Source: Photobacterium indicum
Lineage (GTDB): Bacteria > Pseudomonadota > Gammaproteobacteria > Enterobacterales > Vibrionaceae
Length of the DNA stretch: 64,000 nt
Direction: 5' to 3'
Assembly: GCF_003026215.1 (NCBI RefSeq)
Contig: NZ_PYOC01000009.1
Coordinates: 141,570 to 205,569 of the forward strand
Below, piece after piece: positions 28,211-37,996 of the stretch. The notes beneath the pieces are model-generated. The model saw only the letters and a list, made by a program, of their open reading frames with translations, was not told where the DNA came from and did not search any database. How positions within the stretch are numbered: position 1 is the stretch's first letter; each line of letters starts with the position of its first letter. A program made the position numbers and the translations under genes.

Positions 28211-28244
28211 GCCACTTAAAGGCATATGCTGCTCCTAAAGTGGC
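28211..28244 (-). terminator. Hairpin downstream of hinT, probable terminator
   Basis: GCCACTT (28211-28217) pairs with AAGTGGC (28238-28244), with further CCT/AGG pairing inside. On the minus strand the following bases are only moderately T-rich. It lies 14 bp past the hinT stop. Confidence 0.5.
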
Positions 28245-28257
28245 CCAGATATTACAT

Positions 28258-28608
28258 TTACCCGACTAACATCGGCCCTAATGGGCGACCGCCCAGTAAA
28301 TGCATATGAACATGGTAAACTTCTTGTCCACCATGTGGGTTACAATTCACAATTAAACGGTAACCATTTTCTGCAACACCCTCTTTCTCTGCTAGCTTGC
28401 GTGCAACAGTAAACATGCGCCCCATCATTACTTCATCATCAGCTTCTACATCATTCACTGTAGGAATAAGCTTATTAGGAATAATTAAGATATGGCTAGG
28501 TGCTCGTGGATTGATATCACGAAAAGCCGTGACCAAATCATCTTGATACAAGACATCTGCTGGAATTTCTTTGCGAATAATTTTACTGAAGATAGTTTCT
28601 TCTGCCAT
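28258..28608 (-). CDS. hinT: HIT family purine nucleoside phosphoramidase HinT
   Basis: A cytoplasmic, dimeric 116-residue enzyme that hydrolyses AMP-lysine and related phosphoramidates. The histidine triad HVHMHLLGG is near residues 99-107 and the N-terminal IFSKIIRKEIPADVLYQDD is typical. It stands at the head of the minus-strand cluster that leads through COG3014, ycfL, lpoB and thiK to ndh, as in E. coli. In the 387-bp gap 28609-28995 towards the next gene I see only an AT-rich palindrome at 28767-28788. Confidence 0.97.
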   Translation of the reverse strand: MAEETIFSKIIRKEIPADVLYQDDLVTAFRDINPRAPSHILIIPNKLIPTVNDVEADDEVMMGRMFTVARKLAEKEGVAENGYRLIVNCNPHGGQEVYHVHMHLLGGRPLGPMLVG

Positions 28609-28766
28609 ATCAAGCTCCGTTTAGATTAAAACTAACGTCATCAGTATGCTTGAGTAAAACGCACAGGGCAATATTGGACACTGTTTTAAACGTATTTACC
28701 AGTGAAATTTGCATCAAATAATTTTTTTTTTGATGCAGCCGTCAAAGTATGCGTTCAATCAATTAC

Positions 28767-28788
28767 TTATTATCAAGGATGATAATAA
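28767..28788. other. AT-rich palindrome upstream of hinT and a chemoreceptor
   Basis: TTATTATC (28767-28774), spacer AAGGAT, GATAATAA (28781-28788), a perfect 8-bp inverted repeat between divergent genes. It could be an operator; the GATAAT content recalls Fur sites but the match is partial. Confidence 0.35.
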
Positions 28789-28995
28789 CGTTCTTAAAAA
28801 GACTGATAGAGTAATGAAAGGTCGATTTCCCCTTGTTTTTAACGACTTACTTCAGTGATTGAAAATTCAGCAGCAAGAATGATGAAAAGCCAATACAGAC
28901 AAGTTCATACAATGTAATTAATAAAGCCTCATTCTAAATTAACGTTGTGAGTCAGCATTGAATGCTCACCTTGAAATATACTCTTTAGGGATATT

Positions 28996-30999
28996 ATGAA
29001 ATCAAAAAAACAAACCTCAGTGATACAACGAATATATGCTGGGTTTGCGCTAATGGTCGCACTACTTATTGCCACCATTGTTCTGATGCTTGATGGAACA
29101 AGCCGCATTCATCAACAACTTGAATCTGTTACGACCAATGCACTCCCACTTGTTTCCACTACAAACCAAACAAGTGTCAGTCTGCTAGCTGCCGATAAAA
29201 TTTTTAAGGACTACCTTACCACGCAAGATCCCACTCGGATGCAAACCTATGATACTAACTTTACTCAAGCCCAAGACGCGTTTGTACAAGCAAGAGAGCA
29301 ACTTGCTAAAGTGGCAAAAGGCAACCCAACGTTAAATGCTTACCTTGAAGACCTCTCGGCATTAGAAGAGCGTTACTTCAACGAAGCACACAGTGCAATG
29401 AACAACTATCGTGTTCAATTACTCGCCCAAGAAGAACGCCAACAATCCACGCGCCGCTTTCAACAGCTACACACTGAACTCAATGTTCGTATGAAAGAAT
29501 ACATTGCTGATCAAGATAATCTTTCCGTAAAAATGATCGCAATGAGTTACTTTAATCAGCTAGCTAAAACGGAGACGATCACATCAGATGCCCTCGCAAC
29601 TGAAGATATCGCTAAAATTGAAAAGGCGCTTAAAAATAACAGAAAATTCGTTAACCACCTTGGCCAATCATATCGAGCTCTTACATCCCAATTACCGGAA
29701 GTAAAACGCATTTTTGATAAAACCGTCGCTCAATACACGCTAGATATTGGGCAAAAAGGTGGAGTACTTGATCAGCACTATGAATATATAGAAGCAAGAA
29801 ATCGTCTATACGACAATATTGCAGTGCTAGCCGCTGAAATTGATCAAGCAATGGTGTTACTTGATAACTTCAGAACGCTTGCGAATTCGCAAATGGATTC
29901 AGCCATAGAAAGTGCCAATAATACCTACAGCCATGGCTATACCAACTCTATTTTAATCGGCATCTGTGTATCATTGCTGGCCATATTCATTGGTTGGTAT
30001 CTTGCTGGTTGTGTTCGTAAACCTCTTGTATCAACGTTAAAAACATTAGAAGCCTTAACCAATGGTGATATGACCCAGCGAATCAACGGCAATACTTTTA
30101 TTGAATTCGATAAATTAAGCCACCACATCAATACGCTGGCTGATAATTTACAAGAAATACTCAGTAAACTAAGCCAGGCATCGGAAGGGTTAACAAAGGT
30201 TGCAGCAGAGAACCAAACAACCACAACAGAAGCAAAACACAGGTTGAATGAACAACGTCAGCAAACAGCATCTGTTGCAACGGCCATGACCGAGATGGAG
30301 CAATCTGTTACCGATGTATCGTTAAGTGCACAGCAATCGATGGAGCGCGTACACGCAGTAGAAAAAGCATCTGAAGTCGGTCGTGATGTGATGAGCAAAA
30401 ACATTCACACCGCACACCAACTTTCAGACCGTTTAGATGAATCCGTTCTTGCTGTCTCTAAATTACAAGAAATGAGTAGTAATATCGGTTCAATTCTTGA
30501 TGTGATCCGAAACATTGCCGATCAAACCAATTTACTTGCATTGAATGCGGCAATCGAAGCAGCACGAGCTGGTGATCAAGGGCGAGGTTTTGCAGTCGTC
30601 GCCGATGAAGTCAGAGTGCTGGCTAAACGCACCACTGATTCAACGTCTGAAATTGAAAAGATGATTCAAAGTTTACAATCTAGTTCGGGACAAGCGGTTA
30701 GCGTCATGCAAACTTGCGTAACTGAAATGACAAGCAGTATTACACAAGCCTCTGATGCCAATGGTGCAATGGAAGAAATTCAAGCGCTTATCATGGAAAT
30801 CAGTCAGATGAGTGCGCAAATAGCTCAAGCATCTGAAGAACAGCAATGTACTACAGGTTCTATCGCACGCAGCCTTGAAGACATCAGTCATATTGCCGAT
30901 GCAAACTTTAGCTCAATGGAAGAAGTGGCAGAGGCCAGCTCTAAACTTGATGAACTTGCCAATCAGCAAAATACACTGGTACACCGATTTAAACTCTAA
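28996..30999 (+). CDS. Methyl-accepting chemotaxis protein
   Basis: A 667-residue transmembrane chemoreceptor. Membrane segments lie at ~14-30 and ~315-335, enclosing a ~285-residue periplasmic sensor that reads as long helices, consistent with a helical bimodular ligand domain. HAMP follows (~336-390), then the signalling coiled-coil with tip ADQTNLLALNAAIEAARAGDQ and GRGFAVVADEVRVLAKRTT near 505-545. The protein ends TLVHRFKL, without a CheR-binding tail. It differs from the 604-2544 receptor across the sensor region, so the two are not a recent duplication. Monocistronic, with its own terminator. Confidence 0.95.
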   Translation: MKSKKQTSVIQRIYAGFALMVALLIATIVLMLDGTSRIHQQLESVTTNALPLVSTTNQTSVSLLAADKIFKDYLTTQDPTRMQTYDTNFTQAQDAFVQAREQLAKVAKGNPTLNAYLEDLSALEERYFNEAHSAMNNYRVQLLAQEERQQSTRRFQQLHTELNVRMKEYIADQDNLSVKMIAMSYFNQLAKTETITSDALATEDIAKIEKALKNNRKFVNHLGQSYRALTSQLPEVKRIFDKTVAQYTLDIGQKGGVLDQHYEYIEARNRLYDNIAVLAAEIDQAMVLLDNFRTLANSQMDSAIESANNTYSHGYTNSILIGICVSLLAIFIGWYLAGCVRKPLVSTLKTLEALTNGDMTQRINGNTFIEFDKLSHHINTLADNLQEILSKLSQASEGLTKVAAENQTTTTEAKHRLNEQRQQTASVATAMTEMEQSVTDVSLSAQQSMERVHAVEKASEVGRDVMSKNIHTAHQLSDRLDESVLAVSKLQEMSSNIGSILDVIRNIADQTNLLALNAAIEAARAGDQGRGFAVVADEVRVLAKRTTDSTSEIEKMIQSLQSSSGQAVSVMQTCVTEMTSSITQASDANGAMEEIQALIMEISQMSAQIAQASEEQQCTTGSIARSLEDISHIADANFSSMEEVAEASSKLDELANQQNTLVHRFKL

Positions 31000-31037
31000 A
31001 ACCAGCAACACATCATAAACTAAAAAATACCACTATT

Positions 31038-31063
31038 AAGGTCAGCATATGCTGACCTTTTTA
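31038..31063 (+). terminator. Intrinsic terminator after the second chemoreceptor
   Basis: Self-complementary AAGGTCAGC (31038-31046) and GCTGACCTT (31051-31059) around ATAT, followed by T residues. Confidence 0.85.
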
Positions 31064-31080
31064 CTTTACAGCCACCATAA

Positions 31081-31140
31081 ATATACCCAAGTCACTTCAA
31101 GACACTCCCGAAAAGCGAGTTTTGAAGTGACTGGGATATA
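31081..31140. repeat. Full copy of dispersed palindromic ATACCCAAG repeat
   Basis: A 60-bp near palindrome: ATATACCCAAGTCACTTCAA on the left, CTTTTCGGGA-type centre with ACTC/CGAGT, and TTGAAGTGACT then GGGATATA on the right. It is the most complete of six related copies in this window and lies between a terminator and pyrC. Confidence 0.8.
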
Positions 31141-31294
31141 AATTGGAATTATGCTCATTCAACTAAACTTATAGTAGGTTAAAGCCAAACGATTGCGTTA
31201 TTAATCAACAATTGCTGGTTAGTGCGATAATTGACCTTTACTTAGTACGTGTATGCTTTTAGAATCGGGCGAATTTTTTGGGAGGGAAGAAAAT

Positions 31295-32323
31295 ATGACA
31301 ACGATTACAATTACACGTCCTGACGACTGGCATGTGCATTTACGCGATGGCGACGTATTAAAAGATACTGTTCGTGACATCAGCCGGTATATGGGACGAG
31401 CGATAATCATGCCTAACTTGATCCCACCCGTTATTGATACAGAATCTGCACTATCTTACCGCGAACGTATTATTGCCCAAGCCCCTCAAGGCAACTTCTC
31501 CCCGCTAATGGTTATCTATTTAACCGACAATACTTCCGCAGAAGAAATCCACAAAGCCAAAGCATCTGGCCATGTATACGCTGCCAAACTTTACCCTGCT
31601 GGTGCAACCACCAATTCAGATTCAGGCGTAACATCCATTGATCACATTCGCCCAGCGCTTCAAGCAATGCAAGAAGCTGGTATGCCATTGCTTATTCATG
31701 GTGAAGTAACCGCTCACGATATTGATATTTTCGACCGTGAAAAAGTCTTTCTAGAGACAGTTTTAGCACCGATTGTTGAACAATTCCCAGATCTTAAAAT
31801 GGTATTGGAACATATCACAACAGCAGATGCCGTTGAGTTTGTAACCCATGCAGGCCCTAACGTTGGGGCAACGATTACCGCTCATCATCTTATGTTTAAC
31901 CGTAACCATATGTTGGTAGGTGGCATTCGCCCGCATTTTTATTGCTTACCGATTCTAAAGCGTAATATTCATCAAGACGCACTGGTTAAAGCAGCAACAA
32001 GCGGCAGCCCTAAATTCTTCTTAGGTACCGACTCTGCGCCGCACGCGCAAGGGCGTAAAGAATCAGCTTGTGGTTGTGCAGGCTCTTACACGGCACACGC
32101 GGCAATCGAACTGTATGCTGAAGTGTTCGAAGCAGCAGACGCACTAGATAAATTAGAAGCATTTTCAAGTTTTAATGGTCCTGACTTTTATAATCTTCCA
32201 CGTAATACAGACACCATTACACTCAAAAAAGAAAGCTGGAACGTGCCTGAAACAATGGCCTTTGGTGGCGATGAAGTTGTGCCAATCCGTGCTGGCGAAG
32301 CAATGCTATGGAAAGTTATCTAG
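31295..32323 (+). CDS. pyrC: Dihydroorotase
   Basis: A cytoplasmic zinc enzyme that forms dihydroorotate in pyrimidine synthesis. It has 342 residues, class II type. Zinc ligands are in WHVHLRDG (~12-19), the carboxylated Lys in YAAKLYPAG (~100), LIHGEV (~137), LEHITTAD (~175) and GTDSAPH (~248). I chose ATG 31295, with a strong GGGAGGGAAG upstream and the family's N-terminus MTTITITRPDDWH; an upstream in-frame start at 31253 would add 14 residues foreign to the family. It ends at a terminator shared with the RND pump genes. Confidence 0.97.
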   Translation: MTTITITRPDDWHVHLRDGDVLKDTVRDISRYMGRAIIMPNLIPPVIDTESALSYRERIIAQAPQGNFSPLMVIYLTDNTSAEEIHKAKASGHVYAAKLYPAGATTNSDSGVTSIDHIRPALQAMQEAGMPLLIHGEVTAHDIDIFDREKVFLETVLAPIVEQFPDLKMVLEHITTADAVEFVTHAGPNVGATITAHHLMFNRNHMLVGGIRPHFYCLPILKRNIHQDALVKAATSGSPKFFLGTDSAPHAQGRKESACGCAGSYTAHAAIELYAEVFEAADALDKLEAFSSFNGPDFYNLPRNTDTITLKKESWNVPETMAFGGDEVVPIRAGEAMLWKVI

Positions 32324-32391
32324 CCTATAACCATAATATGGCACTGCCGTTGATATTAAAAAATTTCGATTGATATAAAATTCACAGATAC

Positions 32392-32419
32392 AAAAAGGGC
32401 TCCTGAAGGAGCCCTTTTT
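32392..32419. terminator. Bidirectional terminator between pyrC and the RND operon
   Basis: A perfect 12-bp stem AAAAAGGGCTCC / GGAGCCCTTTTT with TGAA loop. Confidence 0.95.
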
Positions 32420-32445
32420 ATTGCTTCAATATAAAGTGCTAAGCA

Positions 32446-35400
32446 CTATTGCACTTCAGGCACTTTGAGTTGATGGAACATGCGGTACAACACTGGAACA
32501 ACAATCAGAGTAAGTACTGTAGCAAACCCAAGACCAAACATAATGGTAACGGCCATAGGCTTAAAGAACACATCAGGTAATAAAGGGATCATACCCAGTA
32601 CCGTTGTTATCGCAGCCATACATACAGGACGAACACGGCTCACCGCCGCATCAACCACCGCTTGGTATTTATCTTTACCACTGCTAATTTCAATCTCGAT
32701 TTGATCCAGCAGTACAATTCCATTTTTAACAAGCATTCCTGATAGACTCAAAAAGCCCAGCAACGCCATAAAACCAAACGGCGTATTCAAGATAAGTAGC
32801 CCTGTTGTTACACCAATAATGGCAAGCGGAACTGTTGCCCATACAATCACAGCCTCTTTAACCTTGTTAAACAAGAAGATAGTAATTAAGAACATGAACA
32901 AATAACCCATTGGCATTGTTTGGAATAACGATGCTTTGGCATCTGCCGATGATTCATATTCCCCGCCCCATTCTAGTGAATAACCAGAAGGAAAATCTAA
33001 CGCTTCAATTTTTGGTTGAATTCGAGCTTGCAGTGTCGCTGCCGTTTCATCGCCCAGAGGATCAGGATCAGCCATAATGGTTAGCATTCGTTTACGGTTT
33101 TTACGTACCACTAGCGGATCTTCCCATTTAACATTGACGCCTAGCATCACTTGTTGCAGTGGAACATAACCTTGAATTGCAGGGCTCCAAATCTTCATGC
33201 CTTCAATACTACTTACATCAACACGTTCTTGCTCAGGTAAACGTGCAACAATCGGCATTAAATTAGTGCCATCACGATATATACCTACAGATAACCCTGA
33301 AAATGCCATTTGTAATAAATCATCAACATTTTCTTTAGTTATGCCATAACGACGTGCTTGGCTTTCATTAAAGATAGGTTCAATCACTTTCGTACGTTCA
33401 CGCCAGTCATGACGTACGTTGAAAGCCCCCGGATCTGCTCTCATAATATCAAGCGACTGCTGGGCTAAACTACGAAGAACGGTTGGATCGGGCCCCACTA
33501 TACGCGCTTCAATTTTAGAACCAGATGAAGGACCTAATTCAATCCGTTTTAGTTTGTATTCAATATCAGGATGATTAGCGTCTAACTCAGCACTCACTTT
33601 ACGCAGCATCGGCATCACTGCATCATAATCATCGACACGTATAATCAGTTCACCGTACGACGAGTAACTCTTCTCTGGTGAATAGGTCAACATGAAACGC
33701 TGGGAGCCTTTACCTGCACTTGAAGAGACATAACTTACGGTATCTTGCTGATTAACCCACCCTTCCAGTTCTTGTAGCTTGTCGTTCGTTGAACGAATAT
33801 CGGTGCCTTCAGGTAACCATACATCAACCATAAACATGGGTGTTGTTGATGACGGAAAGAACGACTGTTTCAATTGCGTAAAGCCATATAGGCTTGCACC
33901 TAGCATCACAATCAATACGATCACAGTTGTCCATGCGTACTTCATGCATTTTTCTAGCGATTGCTTGTATAAAACAAAGACAAGACCTTTATAAGGATCA
34001 CTCTCTTCGCCATCGCTATTATGTTTAACACCTTTGAAGAACATATCAGCAAAAAATGGCGTCAACGATATAGCAGTAAACCAGCTAAGCATGAGTGATA
34101 TTAACAACACACTAAATAGCGTTGCACAATATTCACCCGTAGAATCTTGAGATAAGCCTATCGGTGCGAATGCTGTAACGGCAATCACCGTCGCCCCTAG
34201 TAGCGGCCATTTGGTTTGGGTAACAATATCAGATGCAGCTTGCATCCTTGTTCGCCCTTTTTGTATTCCAATGAGAATGCCTTCGACCACTACAATGGCA
34301 TTATCCACCAGCATACCCAGCGCAATAACCAATGCCCCCAAAGAAATACGTTGTAGATCTATTGCCATTATGTTCATGAATACAAACGTACCCAATACTG
34401 TAAGCAACAGGATCAAGCCGATTAAGATACCTGAGCGCATCCCCATAAAGAAAAGCAGTACAACAATAACAATCGCGACCGCTTGACCAAGGCTGACAAT
34501 AAAGCCCTTTACAGATTGGTCGACTTCATCGGGTTGACTATAAACAGCACTAATATCAATACCAACAGGCTGTTGTTCTTTTAGCTCATTTAGGCGCTGA
34601 TAAACACCCTTACCTTTTTCTACAACGTTCACACCGTCAATGAAGGATACACCTACATTAAGTGCAACTTTACCGTTATAGCTTACAAGGTTATCGGGCA
34701 CCTCTTTAAAGCCACGCGTAATCGTTGCAACATCACGTAAGTAAATTAAACCTTCAGCACCTGTGTCTGTAATAATTAAATCACCAAGGGCATCAACATC
34801 TTTAAATTCACCAGTAGGATGAACGCGAACATATTCCGTCCCTATTTTTACTGCGCCCGCACTGGTTACCAAATTCTGGGTGGCTAAGGTGCTATAGATT
34901 GTCTCCAGTGAGATACCCAGATTACTCAAACGCTGCATTGAAATTTCAATGAATACTTGTTCTTGCTGGGCCCCCGAAACTGAAACCTTTCCCACCCCAT
35001 CAACTAATTCAATTTCTCTGCGAAAATAATCAACATAATCATTAAGTTCTTTATACGAATATCCGTCACCCGTTATCGCCAGCATGATGCCATATACATC
35101 ACCAAAATCATCAATGATTGAAGGATCAGCCACGCCGGGTGGTAAGTTGGGTCTGATATCATTCACTTTTCGACGTAATTCATCCCAAATTTGGGGTAAA
35201 TCATCAGGACCATAATTATTTTTCATGGTCACGGTGATCTGCGATAGACCTCGACTGGATACAGAGTTAACTTCATCAACATAGGTTAATTGCTGAATGG
35301 CTTTTTCTATTGGATAAGTGACTTCTTCTTCAACTTGAAGAGGTGTGGCACCAGGGTATGCTGTTACCACCATCGCGTCTTTGATCGTAAACGCGGGATC

Positions 35401-35514
35401 TTCCAATCTTCCTAGCCCGAAGAAAGCCATTGTGCCGCCGATCAAAAAGATCAGGGTAATCATCCAACTAACAACTTTATTCTTTATAAAATAGGCTGCG
35501 ATATCTTGCTTCAT
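32446..35514 (-). CDS. RND multidrug efflux permease (HAE1 family)
   Basis: An inner membrane proton-driven pump of 1022 residues. Membrane helix 1 lies at ~15-35; large periplasmic loops at ~36-335 and ~550-860 carry the porter domains; the two sets of helices lie at ~335-530 and ~860-1010. The helix-4 motif reads GMLVDNAIVVVEG with Asp404 followed by Asn405, where AcrB has two Asp. It is encoded with two adaptor genes, as in Vibrio VexIJK and Pseudomonas TriABC, and overlaps the second adaptor by one base. The outer membrane channel is not encoded here and is probably a shared TolC. The substrates are unknown. Confidence 0.93.
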   Translation of the reverse strand: MKQDIAAYFIKNKVVSWMITLIFLIGGTMAFFGLGRLEDPAFTIKDAMVVTAYPGATPLQVEEEVTYPIEKAIQQLTYVDEVNSVSSRGLSQITVTMKNNYGPDDLPQIWDELRRKVNDIRPNLPPGVADPSIIDDFGDVYGIMLAITGDGYSYKELNDYVDYFRREIELVDGVGKVSVSGAQQEQVFIEISMQRLSNLGISLETIYSTLATQNLVTSAGAVKIGTEYVRVHPTGEFKDVDALGDLIITDTGAEGLIYLRDVATITRGFKEVPDNLVSYNGKVALNVGVSFIDGVNVVEKGKGVYQRLNELKEQQPVGIDISAVYSQPDEVDQSVKGFIVSLGQAVAIVIVVLLFFMGMRSGILIGLILLLTVLGTFVFMNIMAIDLQRISLGALVIALGMLVDNAIVVVEGILIGIQKGRTRMQAASDIVTQTKWPLLGATVIAVTAFAPIGLSQDSTGEYCATLFSVLLISLMLSWFTAISLTPFFADMFFKGVKHNSDGEESDPYKGLVFVLYKQSLEKCMKYAWTTVIVLIVMLGASLYGFTQLKQSFFPSSTTPMFMVDVWLPEGTDIRSTNDKLQELEGWVNQQDTVSYVSSSAGKGSQRFMLTYSPEKSYSSYGELIIRVDDYDAVMPMLRKVSAELDANHPDIEYKLKRIELGPSSGSKIEARIVGPDPTVLRSLAQQSLDIMRADPGAFNVRHDWRERTKVIEPIFNESQARRYGITKENVDDLLQMAFSGLSVGIYRDGTNLMPIVARLPEQERVDVSSIEGMKIWSPAIQGYVPLQQVMLGVNVKWEDPLVVRKNRKRMLTIMADPDPLGDETAATLQARIQPKIEALDFPSGYSLEWGGEYESSADAKASLFQTMPMGYLFMFLITIFLFNKVKEAVIVWATVPLAIIGVTTGLLILNTPFGFMALLGFLSLSGMLVKNGIVLLDQIEIEISSGKDKYQAVVDAAVSRVRPVCMAAITTVLGMIPLLPDVFFKPMAVTIMFGLGFATVLTLIVVPVLYRMFHQLKVPEVQ

Positions 35515-36602
35515 TATTGTCCAGCCTCCATGCTAATAACTTTAATTTGCTGTCCGGCACGTAAACGATTACCACCCGCTACAACAATGGTTTCACCCTG
35601 CTCTATTCCAGATTGTACTCGAGCACCTTCTGGTACAACTTTGTCGGTTGTTATACGGCGTTTCTCTACCGTCATGTCTTCTTTAACGACCCATACAAAC
35701 TTATCGGTAAGCACTAAATCATCACCGTCTTCATTAAAAATGGCTTCTAACGGAATAACTGGTTCGCCTTTTTTGTAGATATTCAACTTTTGAGCATCAG
35801 CTCTTACTTCAACAGCCATACCATCTAGAATAAAGTTATCAGCAGGCATCGGCATGGTTAACGTCACAAGAAATGAACCAGACTCTGGATCAGGTTCTGT
35901 CGTAAATTCTTTCAACTTTGCTTTATATTCGTTACCATTTGACGTAATAACTCTAGCGTCAGGCTTTGACACATCAATATCGATTGCAGAGCTTTTTGAA
36001 TAGATTAAATCGGGCGCTTGAATATGGATATCCACCATTTTGGCACTGTGAATATTCATGACCTGTTGACCTGCTTGCACGTTCTCAAATTGTTCAATTG
36101 GTACACGAGAAATAACCCCATTAAATGGGGCTTTAATTTGTGTAAATTTCAAATTCAGTTTTGCTATATTCAACCTTGCACGTTCAATACGGCGTTGCGC
36201 TTTTAGTTCATCGAATTGTGATTGGGCAATGTATCCGTTTTCAACAAGTTTTGCCGAACGTCGATACTGGCTATCAGCCACATTATATTTAGCCTGCGCA
36301 TTATCAACTTCTAATCGATAATCAAGAGGGTCCAGTTCTGCTAATAGCTGCCCCTTTTTTACCAAATCACCCGGTCTTACTAATATATGGGTAATTTCAC
36401 CTTGGATTCTAAAAGATAGGCTCGATTTATCAGCGGCCGCAGCAACGGCAGGGAAGGTCAATTGAGGCGCTTCTGTAGCCAATGCCACTGTCTCAACATA
36501 AACGGGTTGAACACGCTGTATACTCTCGGTAACAGTTTTTTCGCACCCCTGCAAAGCCAATGCAGATCCTATTGCTAGAACGATAAAGGATAGTTTTTTC
36601 AT
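35514..36602 (-). CDS. RND efflux periplasmic adaptor (second)
   Basis: A 362-residue membrane fusion lipoprotein (lipobox ALQGC, Cys near residue 19) that links the pump to the outer membrane channel. The sequence follows the family: lipoyl half-motif ITHILVRPGDLVKKGQLLAELD (~60-80), helical hairpin (~85-145), second lipoyl half LKFTQIKAPFNGVISRVPIE, beta-barrel, and C-terminal membrane-proximal domain. ATG 36602 is used because the lipoprotein signal starts there; it is one base past the stop of the first adaptor. It resembles the first adaptor, suggesting an old duplication. Confidence 0.92.
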   Translation of the reverse strand: MKKLSFIVLAIGSALALQGCEKTVTESIQRVQPVYVETVALATEAPQLTFPAVAAAADKSSLSFRIQGEITHILVRPGDLVKKGQLLAELDPLDYRLEVDNAQAKYNVADSQYRRSAKLVENGYIAQSQFDELKAQRRIERARLNIAKLNLKFTQIKAPFNGVISRVPIEQFENVQAGQQVMNIHSAKMVDIHIQAPDLIYSKSSAIDIDVSKPDARVITSNGNEYKAKLKEFTTEPDPESGSFLVTLTMPMPADNFILDGMAVEVRADAQKLNIYKKGEPVIPLEAIFNEDGDDLVLTDKFVWVVKEDMTVEKRRITTDKVVPEGARVQSGIEQGETIVVAGGNRLRAGQQIKVISMEAGQ

Positions 36603-36603
36603 A

Positions 36604-37638
36604 TTATAATCCTCGCTCCTTAATCCATTCCCGCACTTTCTGACCTTCTTGCAGTTCATTAATACCTGACGTTGCAATTGAATCGCCGTCATTTAGACCT
36701 TTAATAACGTGCCTTTTATCATCTAATTCAACTTGCGTTTTATGAACGATACCGTCTTTATCAACAAGCCAAACATACATTGCATCTCCATCTTGCATGA
36801 TGGCACGTTTAGAGATAGCACCTAAATTGCCTTGCGGAATTAAGACCTTGACTGCACCTGCCATACCAGGAAGAATATTTTTCCCTGTTGGGCGTTCCAT
36901 CGATAAGGTAACAGTATAACTTGACGTTTTTTTATCGGCTTCTGTATCTATTTCTTTAAATTGAGCAGGGTAAGTTTCACCAGGTATGGTATCGAAGATA
37001 ACGCTTGGGTTTTGATCGTATTGACCTTGAAAACGACTAAACAGGTGTTCAGGTAATTGAAAAGTGACATTAATGATACCAGCACTTTGAATATGTAAAA
37101 CGGGCTCTTTCATCATCACATATTCATAATTTTCAATAAGTGATAACGATAAAGTACCATCATAAGGCGCGACAAGTGTGGCATAACCTAAGTTAGATTG
37201 CTGCTTACTTAATGCTGCTTTTGCTTGCTTCAAGGCTGCTTTAGAGGTGTCATAATCAAGCTCTGAAACAACATTGGTTTTACGTAGTTCTTCATCACGT
37301 TTAAATTGAACATACGCGAGTTCATAATTTGCTTGCGCTTGTTCAACCAATAATAGAAATTCATCTTGATTCAAGGTGGCAAGTGTTTGCCCTCGCTTAA
37401 CGTCTGTACCCGGTTTTACATCAACAGATGAAAGTTGCCCTGATACACGAAAAGCTAATACTGCTTTATCTCCAGCCTCAACAACGGCGGGGAATGTACG
37501 AAATGTCTGATTATCACCAACTGACACCGTTTGTAACTTTACCGGTCGAGAGTCCGGTTCAGGAACCTCTACCTGTTTTTCACCACACCCTGTCAAAATG
37601 AAACATGACAATAATGTGGCTGTTATTATGCGTCCCAT
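36604..37638 (-). CDS. RND efflux periplasmic adaptor (first)
   Basis: A 344-residue membrane fusion lipoprotein (MGRIITATLLSCFILTGC). Lipoyl halves LSSVDVKPGTDVKRGQTLATL and YATLVAPYDGTLSLSLIENY frame the hairpin. It is first in the pump operon, followed by the second adaptor and the permease. I chose ATG 37638, preceded by GGAGAGG at six bases; ATG 37650 is the alternative and would add four residues. Two dissimilar adaptors in one operon suggest a heteromeric adaptor ring, as proposed for TriAB. Confidence 0.92.
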   Translation of the reverse strand: MGRIITATLLSCFILTGCGEKQVEVPEPDSRPVKLQTVSVGDNQTFRTFPAVVEAGDKAVLAFRVSGQLSSVDVKPGTDVKRGQTLATLNQDEFLLLVEQAQANYELAYVQFKRDEELRKTNVVSELDYDTSKAALKQAKAALSKQQSNLGYATLVAPYDGTLSLSLIENYEYVMMKEPVLHIQSAGIINVTFQLPEHLFSRFQGQYDQNPSVIFDTIPGETYPAQFKEIDTEADKKTSSYTVTLSMERPTGKNILPGMAGAVKVLIPQGNLGAISKRAIMQDGDAMYVWLVDKDGIVHKTQVELDDKRHVIKGLNDGDSIATSGINELQEGQKVREWIKERGL

Positions 37639-37746
37639 AAACCTCTCCATCCTTATAATTTTTAGGCAATTCCTAATGCTTTATCTTATATGTCTCTAAT
37701 TAGCCAAAGCTCAACACGAGCTTAAAATTCCATTCGTTAATAAAAA

Positions 37747-37769
37747 GACTACAAACACGTAGTGTAGTC
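37747..37769. promoter_or_regulatory. Candidate operator upstream of the RND pump operon
   Basis: A perfect inverted repeat GACTACA (37747-37753), nine-base spacer, TGTAGTC (37763-37769), about 110 bp upstream of the first adaptor start. No regulator gene is adjacent, so the binding protein is unknown. The rest of the 358-bp gap 37639-37996 holds the fumarase terminator and nothing else I recognise. Confidence 0.4.
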
Positions 37770-37925
37770 AATAAAGCCTAACAAAAATCCAACAAGCTAC
37801 TAAAAAATAAGAAAAACAATAAAAGCTGGGAAGGTTAACAAGTTAAATGGGCGAATTCGATCTTAAGGTGGGTTTATTCAGTAAAAATCAGAAACAAATA
37901 AATGACAAGATACAATACAATCGAA

Positions 37926-37956
37926 TCGTATAAAAAAGGAGCCAATCGGCTCCTTT
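37926..37956 (-). terminator. Intrinsic terminator after fumarase
   Basis: Stem AAAGGAGCC (37935-37943) with GGCTCCTTT (37948-37956), loop AATC, followed on the minus strand by a run of T. Confidence 0.9.
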
Positions 37957-37996
37957 AAAAAAGTAAATTAGTATCAATTAACGTAATAGCTAGAGA

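Noticed and set aside
36604..36692. Extended N-terminus of the second RND adaptor
   Set aside because: The 30 extra codons overlap the end of the first adaptor gene; the lipoprotein signal peptide starts at the internal ATG at 36602.
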